DNA from: Prorocentrum cordatum
Taxonomy: Eukaryota; Sar; Dinophyceae; Prorocentrales; Prorocentraceae
Direction of reading: 5' to 3'
DNA length: 20,000 nt
Assembly: GCA_963575745.1 (NCBI GenBank)
Contig: CAUYUJ010018069.1
Span: 107,222-127,221, forward strand
In this document: piece by piece, positions 1 through 10,165 of the stretch
Layout of the letters: the number at the start of each line of letters is the position of its first letter
Position numbering within the stretch: the stretch's first letter is position 1
The notes under the pieces: generated by a model
Databases searched by the model: none
Seen by the model: only the letters and a program-made list of their open reading frames with translations
Told to the model about the DNA's origin: nothing
Made by a program: the position numbers and the translations under genes

Positions 1-410
1 CCAAAAGACGCCGGGAGGGCCCCAAAGCGCTCAAACACGCCCCAAAAGTTCCCCAACCGACCCCCAAAAACGATCCAGGAGACACCCAGACAGCTCAGGA
101 GAGTCCCAAGACGGCCCAAGACGGGCCAAGAGGGCCCCAATAGACTCTCGAGGGCGACCCAAGAAGCCCCCAAACGGCCCCCCCAAAACCCCTAGACGGC
201 CCAAGATGGCGCCGAGACGTCCGAAGATACCTCCCAAAGAACCCCACGATGCGCCCAGACAGCCCAATGAGACCCCAGAAACCCACAAGAAGACCCAAGC
301 GGCCCCCAAGAAACCCCCAACAGGCCCCAAGACAACCCCGCGCGGCGCCAGGAACCCCCAGGATGACCCGATGGGGTCACCAGGACCCTCTCCTGATGTA
401 ACATCTTTCT
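1..410. repeat. Degenerate C-rich minisatellite (CCCAAG-type)
   Basis: Short imperfect units of about 10-12 bases built on GGCCCCCAAGA (for example the runs near 105-140 and 296-340) fill this stretch. Units differ by substitutions and small indels, so no exact period holds. The same motif recurs at 19708-20000 as its reverse complement. Reading frames on both strands through it are low-complexity and are not supported as genes. Confidence 0.75.
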
Positions 411-431
411 CCAATTGCCTCTTACTATCCT

Positions 432-454
432 CCGTCGTCGTCGTCGTCGTCGCT

Positions 455-502
<48 letters not shown>
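432..502. repeat. (CGT)n trinucleotide microsatellite
   Basis: Nearly pure CGT/GTC repeat of about 23 units with one interruption (GCT near 452-455). It passes into a degenerate CTCGTTCTCGTCC pattern that fades out by about 640. On the other strand the repeat reads as poly-Thr or poly-Arg; this is a by-product of the triplet. Confidence 0.95.
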
Positions 503-503
<1 letters not shown>

Positions 504-913
504 TTGTCCTCCGCATTCCTCCTCGTACTCGCCCTCGTTCTCGTCCTCGTCCTTGTGCTTCTCTTCCTTGTTGTCCTCATGCTCCTCCTCGCTGTCCTCA
601 CGTTCTACGCGACGTTCTCGTCATCGCCTCCTCGTTGCCCTCGCCTTCCTTTTCTTTTGCTTTGCCCAATAAGCTCATTGGACGAAAGCGGCGCTTCTCG
701 TTCTTGTCCGATCGGGTTTATACTGAGGGGTTGAATCCACCCATCCGACGCAGTTTTTTCTTGTGGCTTTTCTTTGTGATCTTTGAACATGCGCGGCCTC
801 AGAGGTCCTTACCCTTCCGCGGCTGATTTCCCCAGTCAGAGCTTGCCTCTTGAGGGGTCCTTACGGATTCATATGATTAGGTGCCCAGGTGCCCAGGTGA
901 CCGGGTACCAGGT
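503..913. other. Spacer: degenerate CTCGT tract then unique sequence
   Basis: The first ~140 bases are a pyrimidine-rich decayed extension of the CGT array. From about 640 to 880 the sequence is non-repetitive and I see no convincing gene in it. At 881-913 a short direct repeat of GTGCCCAG leads into the octamer satellite. Confidence 0.6.
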
Positions 914-1358
914 CGCCCTATAGCCCTATAGTCCTATAGCATTACAGCCTTATAGCCCTATAGCCCTATAACCCTATAGCCCTAACCCTATAGCCCAATA
1001 GCCCTATAGCTCTATAACCCTATAGCCCTAAAGCCCTATTGCCCTATAGCCCTACAACCCCATAGTCCTATAGCCCTATAGCCCTAGAGCCCTAGAGCCC
1101 TATAGCTCTTTAGCTGTATAGCCCTATAGCCCTGTAGCCGTATAGCCGTATAGCCTCATAGCCTTATCGCCCCATAGTCCTATAGCCCTATAGCCCCATC
1201 GCCTTACAGCCCTACAGCCCTGTAGCCCTATAGCCCTATAGCCCTATAGCCCTTATAGCCCTAGAGCCATACAACTTCATAGCCTTATAGCCCTGTAGGC
1301 CTATAGCCCTATAGCCCTATAGCCCTACGGTCCTTCAGCTCTATAGCCCCATAGTCCT
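914..1358. repeat. 8-bp GCCCTATA satellite, telomere-like
   Basis: About 445 bases are made of an 8-base unit GCCCTATA (TATAGGGC on the other strand), with many substitution variants and occasional unit-length slips. Each unit junction contains the palindrome CTATAG. At about 980-992 the variant CCCTAACCCTATA contains a CCCTAA telomere-type core. No open frame of interest crosses it. Confidence 0.95.
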
Positions 1359-1539
1359 AAAAACATTATGACATGTTTTTTTGTTTTTCTTCCAGTATCA
1401 TTTTTTTGATGGCCCGCTGGTCCCGAGAACGGGCTCCAGGCGCCGACAACGAGGACAACCGCTTGGATTGACGAAATAAAAGTTCCGTCGTCGGAGATCA
1501 CGAGGAGGGGGAGGTGTGAGGAACCGGCGATGAGAGGAA
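1359..1539. other. Unique spacer with a polypyrimidine-AG motif
   Basis: Short non-repetitive stretch. Bases 1376-1395 form a T-rich tract ending in TTCTTCCAG, which resembles a eukaryotic 3' splice acceptor on the + strand. No coding exon can be recognised downstream, because the sequence enters the GAG array at about 1540. I would not annotate an intron on this alone. Confidence 0.35.
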
Positions 1540-1817
1540 CACCGGCGAGGAGGAGGAGGAGGAGGAGGAGGAGGCGGAGGAGGAGGCGGAGGAGGCGGAG
1601 GAGGCGGAGGAGGAGGCGGAGGAGGCGGAGGAGGCGGAGGAGGCGGAGAGGCGGCGGAGGCGGCGGAGGCGGCGGAGGCGGCTGAGGCGGAGGCGGAGGC
1701 GGAGGCGGAGGCGGAGGCGGAGGAGGAGGAGGAGGCGGAGGAGAAGGAGGAGGAGCGGAGGAAAGGAGGAGGAGGAGGAGGAGGAGGAGGAGGAGGAGGA
1801 GGTATATGAGAGAGGGG

Positions 1818-1849
<32 letters not shown>

Positions 1850-2625
1850 GAAGGAGGAGGAGAGGAGGAGGAGGAGGCGGAGGAGGAGGAGGGGAGGGGA
1901 GGGGGAGGGGGGGGGGGGGGGGGGGGGAAGGAGAGGAGGAGGAGGAGGAGGAGGAGGAGAGAGAGTGAGGAGGAGGAGGAGGAGGGGAGGAGGAGGAGGA
2001 GGAGGAGGAAGAGGAGAGGAAGGAGGAGAGGAGGAGGATGAAGGAGGAGGAGAGGAGAGAGGAGGAAGGAGAGGAGGAGGGGGAGGAGGAGGAGAGGAGG
2101 AGGAGGAGAGAGGAGGAGGAGGGGAGAGGAGGAGGAGAGGAGGGGAGGGAGGAGGAGGAGGAGAGGGGGGAGGGGGAAAGGGGAAAAAAAAAAAGGAGGG
2201 GAGGAGGAGGAGTAGGAGAGCAGAGGCGGAGGAGGCAGAGGAGGCGGAGGAGCGGAGGAGGAGGAGAGGAGGAGGAGGAGGAGGAGGAGATGAGGATGAG
2301 AGGAGGAGAGGAGGAGGACGAGGAGGAGGAGTGAGGCGGAGGAGGGGAGTAGGTGGAGGAGGAGGAGGAGGTGGAGGGGAGGGGAGGAGGAGGAGAGGAA
2401 GAGGAGGAGGAGGCGGAGGAGGAGGAGGAGAGAGGGAGGAGGAGGAGAGAGGAGACGGGACGAGGAGGAGTAGAGGAGGAGGAGGAGGAAGAGGAGAGGT
2501 GAAGGAGGAGGAGGAGGAGGAGGAGGAGAGGGGAGGAGGAGGAGGGAGAGGGGAGGAGGAAAAGGAGGAGGAGGAGGGAGGATGAGGAGGAGGAGGGAGG
2601 AGGGGAGGAAAACCGGCGAGGATCG
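1540..2625. repeat. Homopurine GAG/GGC triplet array with 21-G run
   Basis: Almost every base of the + strand is a purine: GAG/GGA triplets with frequent GGGA variants. Bases 1563-1735 are enriched in the hexamer GGAGGC. A run of 21 G lies at 1907-1927 and a run of 11 A at 2184-2194. Long frames on both strands (Glu/Arg/Gly on +, Ser/Leu/Pro on -) are artefacts of composition. Such homopurine-homopyrimidine mirror sequence is of the type known to form triplex or G-quadruplex DNA. Confidence 0.95.
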
Positions 2626-2855
2626 CGGCAGGCTGCCCCGAGCAGGTGAAGGCTGCCGCCGCCGCCGCCGCGGACCTCGAGCGGGCCGTGCCCCCCGCGG
2701 GCTCCCCCGCGGTTTGTGCGCCGCTCTCCGGCGCCGCCCCCCCGCGGGCTCTCGGCGGCGCGTGCGCGGCCCCTCCTCAGTGGGGGGGCCTGCGCGCGCG
2801 GAGCGCACGGGCGCGCGCGCAGGAAGGACCCCGCGCCCGAACGGGAGGAGGACCA
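2626..2855. other. GC-rich unique island inside the GAG array
   Basis: About 230 bases of very GC-rich non-purine sequence split the GAG array. It contains a short (GCC)n run near 2654-2672, GCGC-rich strings near 2790-2820, and CCCGCGG strings repeated near 2692-2750. It could be a unique insert or the remnant between two fused arrays. No supported gene. Confidence 0.6.
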
Positions 2856-3045
2856 GTAAGAGGAGGAGGAGAGGAGGAGGAGAGGAGGAGGAGGAGGAGG
2901 AGGAGGAGGAGGAGGAGGAGGAGGAGGAGGAGTAAGGAGGAGGAGAGGAGGAGAGGAGGATGAGGATAGGAGGAGGAGGAGGAGGGGGAGGAGGAGGAAG
3001 GTGGCGGAGGGAGGAGGAGGAGGAGGAGGAGGAGGAGGGACCAGG
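2856..3045. repeat. GAG triplet array (second block)
   Basis: Continuation of the purine array after the GC-rich island. It is purest at about 2862-2935 (GGA/GAG units) and degenerates towards 3045. Confidence 0.95.
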
Positions 3046-3423
3046 GTAGAACCAGGATGCGTCAACGATGCTGCGATGCACCGCTTGGTTCCAGGCCCCC
3101 TCGTGATCAGGCATCCCTCTACGCCGCGGGAGGCGACCCCCCCCCCCCGAAAGACGAGCGCCCCGCAGGCCTGCCACTCGGGCGAGAGCCGCCCCGTCCG
3201 GAGAGCGGTCCGCGCTCCGTCCCTCCCGAATGGGGGGCCCCGCCGGGCGTGCTCGGGAAGAGAACGCACAGGCACAACCGGTCGTCGATCCCCAGGAAAA
3301 AAAACGGGGGAAAATATTTGGAAGGAGGGGGGGGGGGAGAGACAGGAGCCCAGAAGAGACGGGGAAAGGATGGGAATCCTGCGATTTGTACGTACCTATC
3401 TGTGTGTCCCAGGGCTTCTTCTT
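3046..3423. other. Unique spacer with C12 and G-rich runs
   Basis: Non-repetitive GC-rich sequence with a 12-C run at 3137-3148 and a G-rich run near 3326-3337. Both strands carry overlapping frames of 100-230 codons here, but they are mutually exclusive, biased in composition and run into neighbouring repeats. I find no basis for choosing one as a gene. Confidence 0.5.
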
Positions 3424-3600
3424 CTGTGTCGTCGTCGTCGCCGTCGGCGTTGTGGTCAAGCATTGAAGTTCGAGGACCGGGGTTTCTGGACGTCTTCGGT
3501 GGTCATGGTGGTCGTTGAGGCGTCGTCGTCTGTCGTCGTTGGGCGTCGTCGGCTTCGTCGTCTTCGTCTTCTCCGTCGTCTCCGTCGTCATCGACATCGT
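3424..3600. repeat. Imperfect CGT/GTC-rich tracts
   Basis: Two patches of GTC/CGT triplets (about 3426-3450 and 3515-3600) with many point changes. They use the same unit as the array at 432-502 but are far more decayed. Unique sequence separates them. Confidence 0.75.
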
Positions 3601-4790
3601 GTCTGGACGTTTTCAGGCGCTCAGGGGCTTGCCGAGGCCTTCGGGCGCCTCCAACGGGCCTCCGTGGACGTGGAGGGGGAGTAGGTGGGTGGAGCCGTGT
3701 GGAGGCGGGGGCGTGGTTCTGGCCACCACCTTTGAAGTTTTGCATGCGTGGTGCGCAGCGTTTCCCTCGAGGAGCTACTGGGAGAAACATACACTGGATA
3801 AGGGCTGGACGTGGAATAACGGGAAGGCAGTGGAGGAACGTGCCGTTGAATGCAGAAAGGAGCAGGGGCCCTGAGTATTAAGACGCTGTGCCGATGGAGG
3901 ACGTCGTGATGGCCGGGGTCAAGCAGAACAGGAACTCACAGCGGCGTCCCTAGCATGCGCAAGGTGTCCTCGATTTGCCACTGCCTGTCCAGCATAGCTT
4001 CCACCGCCCCTCGCCACACTTCTCTCTTTCCGCTTCCCCGTCTTCTTGGGTTACACCGTTGATCGAGCCCATTGTATCACCGTTTTCCTGCAAGGAGGAA
4101 CTAAAGCGGATGCGCGAATTCGAGACGGAGGGAGAGTAACGCAGGGAGGGAGCGAAGGAAGGAGGGATGGAAAGAGGGGAAGGAGAGAGAGAGAGGGACT
4201 AGATGGAAAGGGAGGGAGACAGGAAGGGAGGCATGGAAGGGTGGAGGGGGACGGGAAGAGGAACGGAGGCGAATGTCAGTGCGCGGGACATGAGTGTGCG
4301 CAGGGCATGCTCATGAAATGTGTCTGTGGACCTTGTCCACACAGTGATCTCGCAGCGCACCCGTCCACGTTCCACTTAGCAATTCTTCCGCGACGTGTTG
4401 ATCTCTTGGGTCATAAGTACACCTACGCCTCACCACTTCGACCCGTCGCAGCCTTCGTGTTGCGTACTCTGTGAATTTGCTGGCGCGGAAGAGTGGACGA
4501 GCCAGGTATAGCAGCAGTCGACTCGATTCGCCCCATGAATTGATGTCAATGCCCATGTCTTGGCTTTCTTCTGTAGCTGATAAGCAGGTGTGCTACTTGT
4601 GCACTCTCCTGCTGCATGGCTGAGGTTCTCTAAGACAAAGATGTGCAGGTTCGAGCTGCTGGGCATCTGCGCCAAAGGCCAAGCCGCATCCACATGCAGC
4701 GGATCAGATGGGGCATCACATTTTTTGGTGCTTGATCAAGCCATTGCAAATTTGAGCTGTTCTGGAACGTCGGTGTGAACTTGTAGAAAG
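3601..4790. other. Mostly unique spacer with a GGGA-rich patch
   Basis: The longest non-repetitive stretch of the left half. Bases about 4120-4265 are purine-rich (GGGA, GGAA and GGAG units, no fixed period). The rest is ordinary mixed sequence near 50% GC. The only sizeable + frame (about 4046-4474) begins at a non-ATG codon and is largely the purine patch, so I do not call it. No RNA gene recognised. Confidence 0.5.
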
Positions 4791-5183
4791 ATGATAATGA
4801 GGCTGATGATGATGCTGATGATGCTGCTGCTGCTGATGATGATGATGATGACCATGATGATGATGCTGATGATGATGATGCTGATGCTGACGATGGCGAT
4901 GCTGATGATGATGATGGTGATGATGATACTGCTAATGATGATGCTGATGCTGATACTGATGATGCTGATGTTGATGCTGCGTATGCTGTTGCTGCTGATG
5001 ATGCTGATGCTGATTATTATAATGATGATGATGCCGACGATGATGATGATGATGATGATGGTGACGATGATTACGACGAGCACGATGATGATGTTGACGA
5101 TGATGATGACGGTGATAACGATGACGATGATGATATTGATGATGATGCTGATTATGATGAGGATGATGATGACCAACATGATA

Positions 5184-5253
<70 letters not shown>

Positions 5254-6109
5254 GGATGATGATGATGATGATGATGATGATTCTGATTATGATGATGATG
5301 ATGATGATGCTGCGGATGCTGATGCTGCTGATGATGATGCTGATGCTGTTAATTACAATGGCGATGATGATGCTGATGATGATGACGATGATGCTGCTGA
5401 TGATGCTGTTGCTGAATGATGATGTTGATGCTGACGATGCTGATGATGCTGTTGCTGCTGATGATGATTATGATGATGCCGATGATCATGCTGATGATGA
5501 TGCTGATGATGAGGCTGACGATGGTGATGATGCTGATGATTTTGTTGATGATATCGATGCTGCTGCTGGTGATGATGATGATACTAATGATGATGATGCT
5601 GATGCTGATGATGCTGCTGATGATGATGATGATGACGACCATGATGATGCTGATGATGCCGCTGATGATGAGGATGTTGATGTTGATGATGATGCTGGCG
5701 ACGCGATGATGATGCAGCTGATGATGATGGTGATGATGGTACACTGCTGATGACGATCATGCTGATGCTGATGCTGATAATAAAGATGATGATGCTGCGG
5801 ATGCTGATGCTGCTGATGATGATGCTGATGCTTACTCTGATGCTGTTGATGAGGATTCTGATGATGATTATGAGCATGATGTTGATGATGGTGATTGCGA
5901 CGACGATGATGATATTGAAGATGCTGATGATGGTTTTCATGACGACGACGATGATGATGATGCTGACGAGGCTGTTGATGATGTTGCTGATGATGGTGAT
6001 GATGATGATTCTGATTATGATGATCATGCTGGGGATGCTGATGCTGTTCGTGATGATGCTGATGATGGTGACGATGATGATGCTAATGATGCTGATGATG
6101 ATTTTGATG

Positions 6110-6162
<53 letters not shown>

Positions 6163-6189
6163 CGTGATGATCATGATGATGATGCTGAC

Positions 6190-6235
<46 letters not shown>

Positions 6236-6263
6236 CTGATGCTGATGATGCTGATGCTGATGC

Positions 6264-6309
<46 letters not shown>

Positions 6310-6384
6310 TGATGATGAGAGCTTATATGATGATGATGATGTTGATGATGATGATGATTGATGATTCTCGGATGATGATGATGG
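4791..6384. repeat. GAT/GCT trinucleotide array 1
   Basis: About 1.6 kb of GAT (ATG/TGA) triplets with frequent GCT interruptions and scattered GAC, GTT, GGT and TAT variants. The purest stretch is 5184-5252, about 23 units. Other pure stretches are 6112-6162 and 6262-6307. Triplet phase is broken only a few times (near 5415, 5706 and 5750), so poly-Met, poly-Asp, poly-Ile/Ser and His/Gln frames stay open for hundreds of codons. These are not supported as genes. Confidence 0.97.
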
Positions 6385-6528
6385 TTGCTTATGGTGATTT
6401 TTACCTACAGCTCTTGCTGATACTTTTTCTATTGGTCTCAAAGAGACTCATGACTCCTCAGGGGGCGGGGCGAACCGGGCCGGACCCGTCGGCGGCTGCG
6501 CCCTACTCGTTTTTCGCAAACGTCACAC
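6385..6528. other. Short unique spacer
   Basis: Mixed sequence between GAT array 1 and the 71-bp minisatellite. Nothing recognisable. Confidence 0.5.
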
Positions 6529-6797
6529 ACTTCGTGCTCTTCTCCTCACCAGAACTCCTTCCCGGTCCACGATTTTGAATGCCAGAGCAAACTGTAGGCC
6601 ACTTCGTGCTCTTCGCCTTCCAGAACTCATGTCCCTGGCCACATTTTTGGATGCCCGAGCCAACGTAGCCACTTCGGTTCTTCAAGTTCCCGCAAACTCC
6701 CATTCCCGGCCACAATTTGAATGCCCGGAGCCACTGTAGGCCACTCCGGTTCTTCTAGTTCCCAGAACTCTGTTTCCTGGGCCACAATTTTGAATGC
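6529..6797. repeat. ~71-bp minisatellite, four copies
   Basis: Four tandem copies start at 6529, 6601, 6671 and 6742, giving spacings of 72, 70 and 71. Shared landmarks in each unit are ACTTCGTGCTCTTC or its variant, then CAGAACTC, then CCCGGCCACAATTTTGAATG, then GCCACTGTAGGCC. Copies differ at many positions. The last copy ends in GAATGC and runs straight into the CTGAGG array. Confidence 0.9.
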
Positions 6798-7115
6798 TGA
6801 GGCAGGCTGAGGCTGAGGCCGAGGCAGGCTGATGCTGAGGCAGGCTGAGGCTGAGGCTGAGGCTGATGCAGGCTGAGGCTGAGGCAGGCTGAGCCTGAGG
6901 CCGAGGCTGAAGGCAGACTGATGCTGAGGCTGAAGCAGGCTGAGGCTGAGGCTGAGGCAGGCTGAGGCTGAGGCAGGCTGAGGCTGAGGCAGGCTGAGGC
7001 TGAGGCCGAGGCTGAAGGCAGACTGAGGCTGAGGCTGAAGCAGGCTGAGGCTGAGGCTGAGGAAGGCTGAGGCTGAGGCAGGCTGAGGCTGAGGCTGAGG
7101 CAGGCTGAGTTTGAG
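6798..7115. repeat. CTGAGG hexamer array with GCAGG punctuation
   Basis: GGCTGA hexamers are grouped in twos and threes and separated by GCAGGCTGA, giving a higher-order period of about 12-24 bases. A block containing GAGGCCGAGGCTGAAGGCAG occurs twice (near 6898 and 7002), which points to a segmental duplication inside the array of about 104 bases. Confidence 0.9.
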
Positions 7116-7285
7116 GCTGTGACTGCGACTGCCGTTGCCGCTGCGACTGTCATCGCGAATGCGACTACGACTGCGAGAACAGCAGAATTCTACAACTGGA
7201 TTTTCATCTGAATCGTAAGGGGAATGCTTTCAGATATGCTTCTACACATCGCTGTTAGGTTGCTTAGCCGGGATATTTTTTTGCG
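7116..7285. other. GCGACT repeat tail and unique spacer
   Basis: Bases about 7118-7172 contain repeated GACTGCGACT-type units, distinct from the hexamer array before them. From 7173 to 7285 the sequence is unique, with a T7 run near 7275. No gene seen. Confidence 0.55.
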
Positions 7286-7759
7286 GATGATGATGCTGAT
7301 GATGATGACGATGTTGCTGATGATGATGATGCTGAGGATGCTGGTGCCGATGATGCTGCTGCTGATGATGATTCTGATGCTGACGATGTCGATGATGATG
7401 ATGCTGATGATGCTGATGATGCTGATGATGATGATGCTGATGCTGATTATGATGATGATGATGCTGATGATGATGCTGATGCTGATGCTGATGATGATGA
7501 TGCTGATGCTGCGGATGCTGACGCTGATGTGATGATGATGATGATGCCGAGGCTGATTATTATGATGCTGATGATTCTGATGCTGACAATGATGCTGCTG
7601 CTGCTGATGATGATTACGCCGCCAATGCTGATATTGATGATCCTGATGATGATGATGATGCTGCTGACAATGACGATGATGATGATCCTGGTGACGATAT
7701 GTATTATGTTGTTGATGATGATGGTGATGCTGATGATGCTGATGATGCTGATGATGATA

Positions 7760-7790
<31 letters not shown>

Positions 7791-8837
7791 CGTTGCTGAC
7801 CAGGATGATGCTGCTGATGATAATGCTGATACTGACGATGCCGATGATGATGCTGATGATCATGATGGTGATGCTGATACCTATGATGATGATGCTGATG
7901 CTGATGCTGATTCTGATGACGATGATGCTGATGCTGCTGATGATGATGCTGATGCTGATGACGATGATGATACTGATGCTGATACTGATGCTGCTTTTTA
8001 TGATGATGCTGAGGATGATCATGATTCTGATGATGATTACGACGATGATATTGATGGTGATGTTGGTGATGGTGATGATGACGGTGATGATGATGATGAT
8101 GATGATGCTGATCATATTGATGATTTTGCTGATGATGATACTGACGATGCTGCTGATGATGAGGATGTTGACGATGTTGATGATTATGATGACGACGATG
8201 CTGCGGATGCTGATGCTGCTGATGATGATGTTGATGATGCGGTTTGTGATGGTGATGATGACGCGGCTGACGACGATGATGCCGAATCTGGTGATGATGC
8301 TCATGATGATGATCATGCGACTGATGATGATGATGATGATGATGATGCTGATGATGATGATGATGATGATGCTGATGATGATGACGAGGATGATGATGGC
8401 CATGCTGATGCTGCCGATGATGATGGTGATGCTGACGATGACGATGGTGCTGATGATGAGGATGGTGATGATGATACTGCTGACGCTGATGCTGATGCTG
8501 ATGCTGATGCTGATGATGATGAGGATGATGATGCTGATGCTGATGATGATGCTGCTGCTGATGATGCTGATGATGATGACGATCATGATGATGCTGATGA
8601 TGCTGCTGATGATGCTGATGCTGCTGATGATGATGCTGACAATGATGATATTGACGATGATGATAATGATGAAGATGCTCATGGTGATGACGATGATGAT
8701 GACGATGCTGATGCTGATGCTGATGCTGCTGATGATGATGATGATATTGATGATGTTGTTGCTGATGATGATGCTGATGATGCTGATGCTGATGATTTTG
8801 ATTATTTTGCTGATGCTGCTGATCATGATGCTGCTGC

Positions 8838-8873
<36 letters not shown>

Positions 8874-8884
8874 CGACGATGCTG
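7286..8884. repeat. GAT/GCT trinucleotide array 2
   Basis: About 1.6 kb of GAT triplets mixed with GCT, GAC and other single-base variants, with fewer long pure runs than array 1. A single clear phase break occurs near 7530. From there to 8884 no non-triplet indel is apparent, so frames on both strands stay open, including an Asp/Ala frame at 7699-8976. It shares a complex motif with array 1 (see findings). Confidence 0.97.
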
Positions 8885-9067
8885 CCCCACTTCGGCACGG
8901 CTACAGTGCTGTCACCATGCTGCCCTTCCCGTATCTCATACCTGCGGCAGGCCCCATCCTGTGGGGGGTCGCCTGAGTGAGAAGGCTCGTCGCCACGTCT
9001 GGATTTGCATCGAAGTTTTGATCGAAGCGCGCGCCTGGAGGGGTCCGAGGGTCGATCTTGAGATTTA
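8885..9067. other. Unique spacer
   Basis: Non-repetitive sequence between two array complexes. The Asp/Ala frame of array 2 runs about 31 codons into it before a stop at 8974-8976. No other feature seen. Confidence 0.5.
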
Positions 9068-9170
9068 CAGGAGGGGGAGGGAGGAGGGAGGAGAAGAGGA
9101 ATGGAGTGGAGGAGTTCCTGGAGAGGCGAAGGAGTAGGAGGAGGAAGAGGAGGAGGAAGAGGAGGAGTAT
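9068..9170. repeat. Purine-rich GAG tract
   Basis: Imperfect GGA/GAG units, the same unit as the arrays at 1540-3045, passing directly into GAT array 3. Confidence 0.85.
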
Positions 9171-9174
9171 GATA

Positions 9175-9244
<70 letters not shown>

Positions 9245-9735
9245 GGATGATGATGATGATAAGGATGATGATGCTGATGATGCTGATGATGCTGATGCTG
9301 ATGATGCTGATGATGATATTGACGATGAGCTGCTGCTGCTGATGATGATTATGATGACGGATGATAGGTGCTGATGATGATGATGATGATATGATGCTGA
9401 TAACGCTGATGATGATGATGATTATTATGATTATTGACTGCTGCTGTGATGTGATGATGATGATGATGATGATGATGGATGATGAGAATGATGATGATGA
9501 TATGATGATGATTATGATGATGATGATGATGATGTGATGATGATGATGATTATGATGATGAGCTGATGATGATGAAGAGGATGGTGGTGGTGGTGGTGGT
9601 GTGATGATGATGATGATGATGATGCTGATATGATGATGATGCTGATCCTAATGCTGCTGCCTGAATGATATGATAATTATGATGATGATTATGCTGCTGA
9701 TGCTGATGCTGATGCTTTTGATGATGAGATATGAG

Positions 9736-9770
<35 letters not shown>

Positions 9771-9921
9771 ATGATGATGCTTGATGGAGATTATGATGAT
9801 GATAGATGATGATGAGATGGGATGATATGATGAGAGGAGGAGGGATGATGAAGGATGAGTAGGAGGAGGAGGGAAGGGTGAGGAAATGGAGGAGGAGGGG
9901 AGGAGGAGGCTGAGATGTTGC

Positions 9922-9956
<35 letters not shown>

Positions 9957-10020
9957 TATGATGATGATGATGATATGATGAATGATGATGATTATGAGGA
10001 GGATGATGATGATGCTGAGG
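9171..10020. repeat. GAT array 3, rich in non-triplet indels
   Basis: It opens with a pure GAT run (about 9177-9243), then becomes a mosaic of GAT blocks broken by 1-2 base indels (for example GATATGATG and GTGATGTGATG), a GGT run at 9582-9602, and GAG-rich inserts at about 9833-9912. The frequent loss of triplet phase sets it apart from arrays 1 and 2. Confidence 0.95.
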
Positions 10021-10165
10021 ATGAGAGGCGGAGGAGGCGGAGGAGAGGAGGGAGGAGAGGAAGGAGGAGGATGAGTATGAGAGGAGGAGGAGGAGGAGAA
10101 TAAGGAGAGCAGGAGGAGGAGAAGGAAGAGGAGGAGGCTGAGGAGGAGGAGGAGGTTGAGGAGGA
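10021..10165. repeat. GAG/GGA purine tract
   Basis: Homopurine triplets close the left-half repeat complex. A few T bases (ATGAG, GGCTGAGG) are carried over from the adjoining GAT array. Confidence 0.85.

Noticed and set aside
1376-1395. Polypyrimidine tract ending in AG, splice-acceptor-like
   Set aside because: No donor or exon can be paired with it, and such strings are common by chance next to T-rich sequence.
1398-3597. Minus-strand frames of 600-700 codons rich in Ser, Pro and Leu
   Set aside because: They are the complement of GAG/GGA triplets; several phases and both strands are open at once. Composition alone explains them.
4046-4474. 142-codon + frame in the unique stretch
   Set aside because: It begins at TTG and half of it is the GGGA-rich patch. 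No family resemblance.
4791-6361. Poly-Met, Ile/Ser and other frames through GAT array 1
   Set aside because: A GAT repeat gives open frames in five of six phases. No start context, no domain and frequent phase changes.
6798-7115. Possible CRISPR array because of regular spacing
   Set aside because: The units are 6-24 bases with no unique spacers; it is a simple hexamer array.
7190-8898. His/Gln and Ile/Ser minus-strand frames of 483-566 codons
   Set aside because: Same cause as above; the His/Gln frame turns into Ile/Ser at the single phase break near 7530, as expected for a non-coding array.
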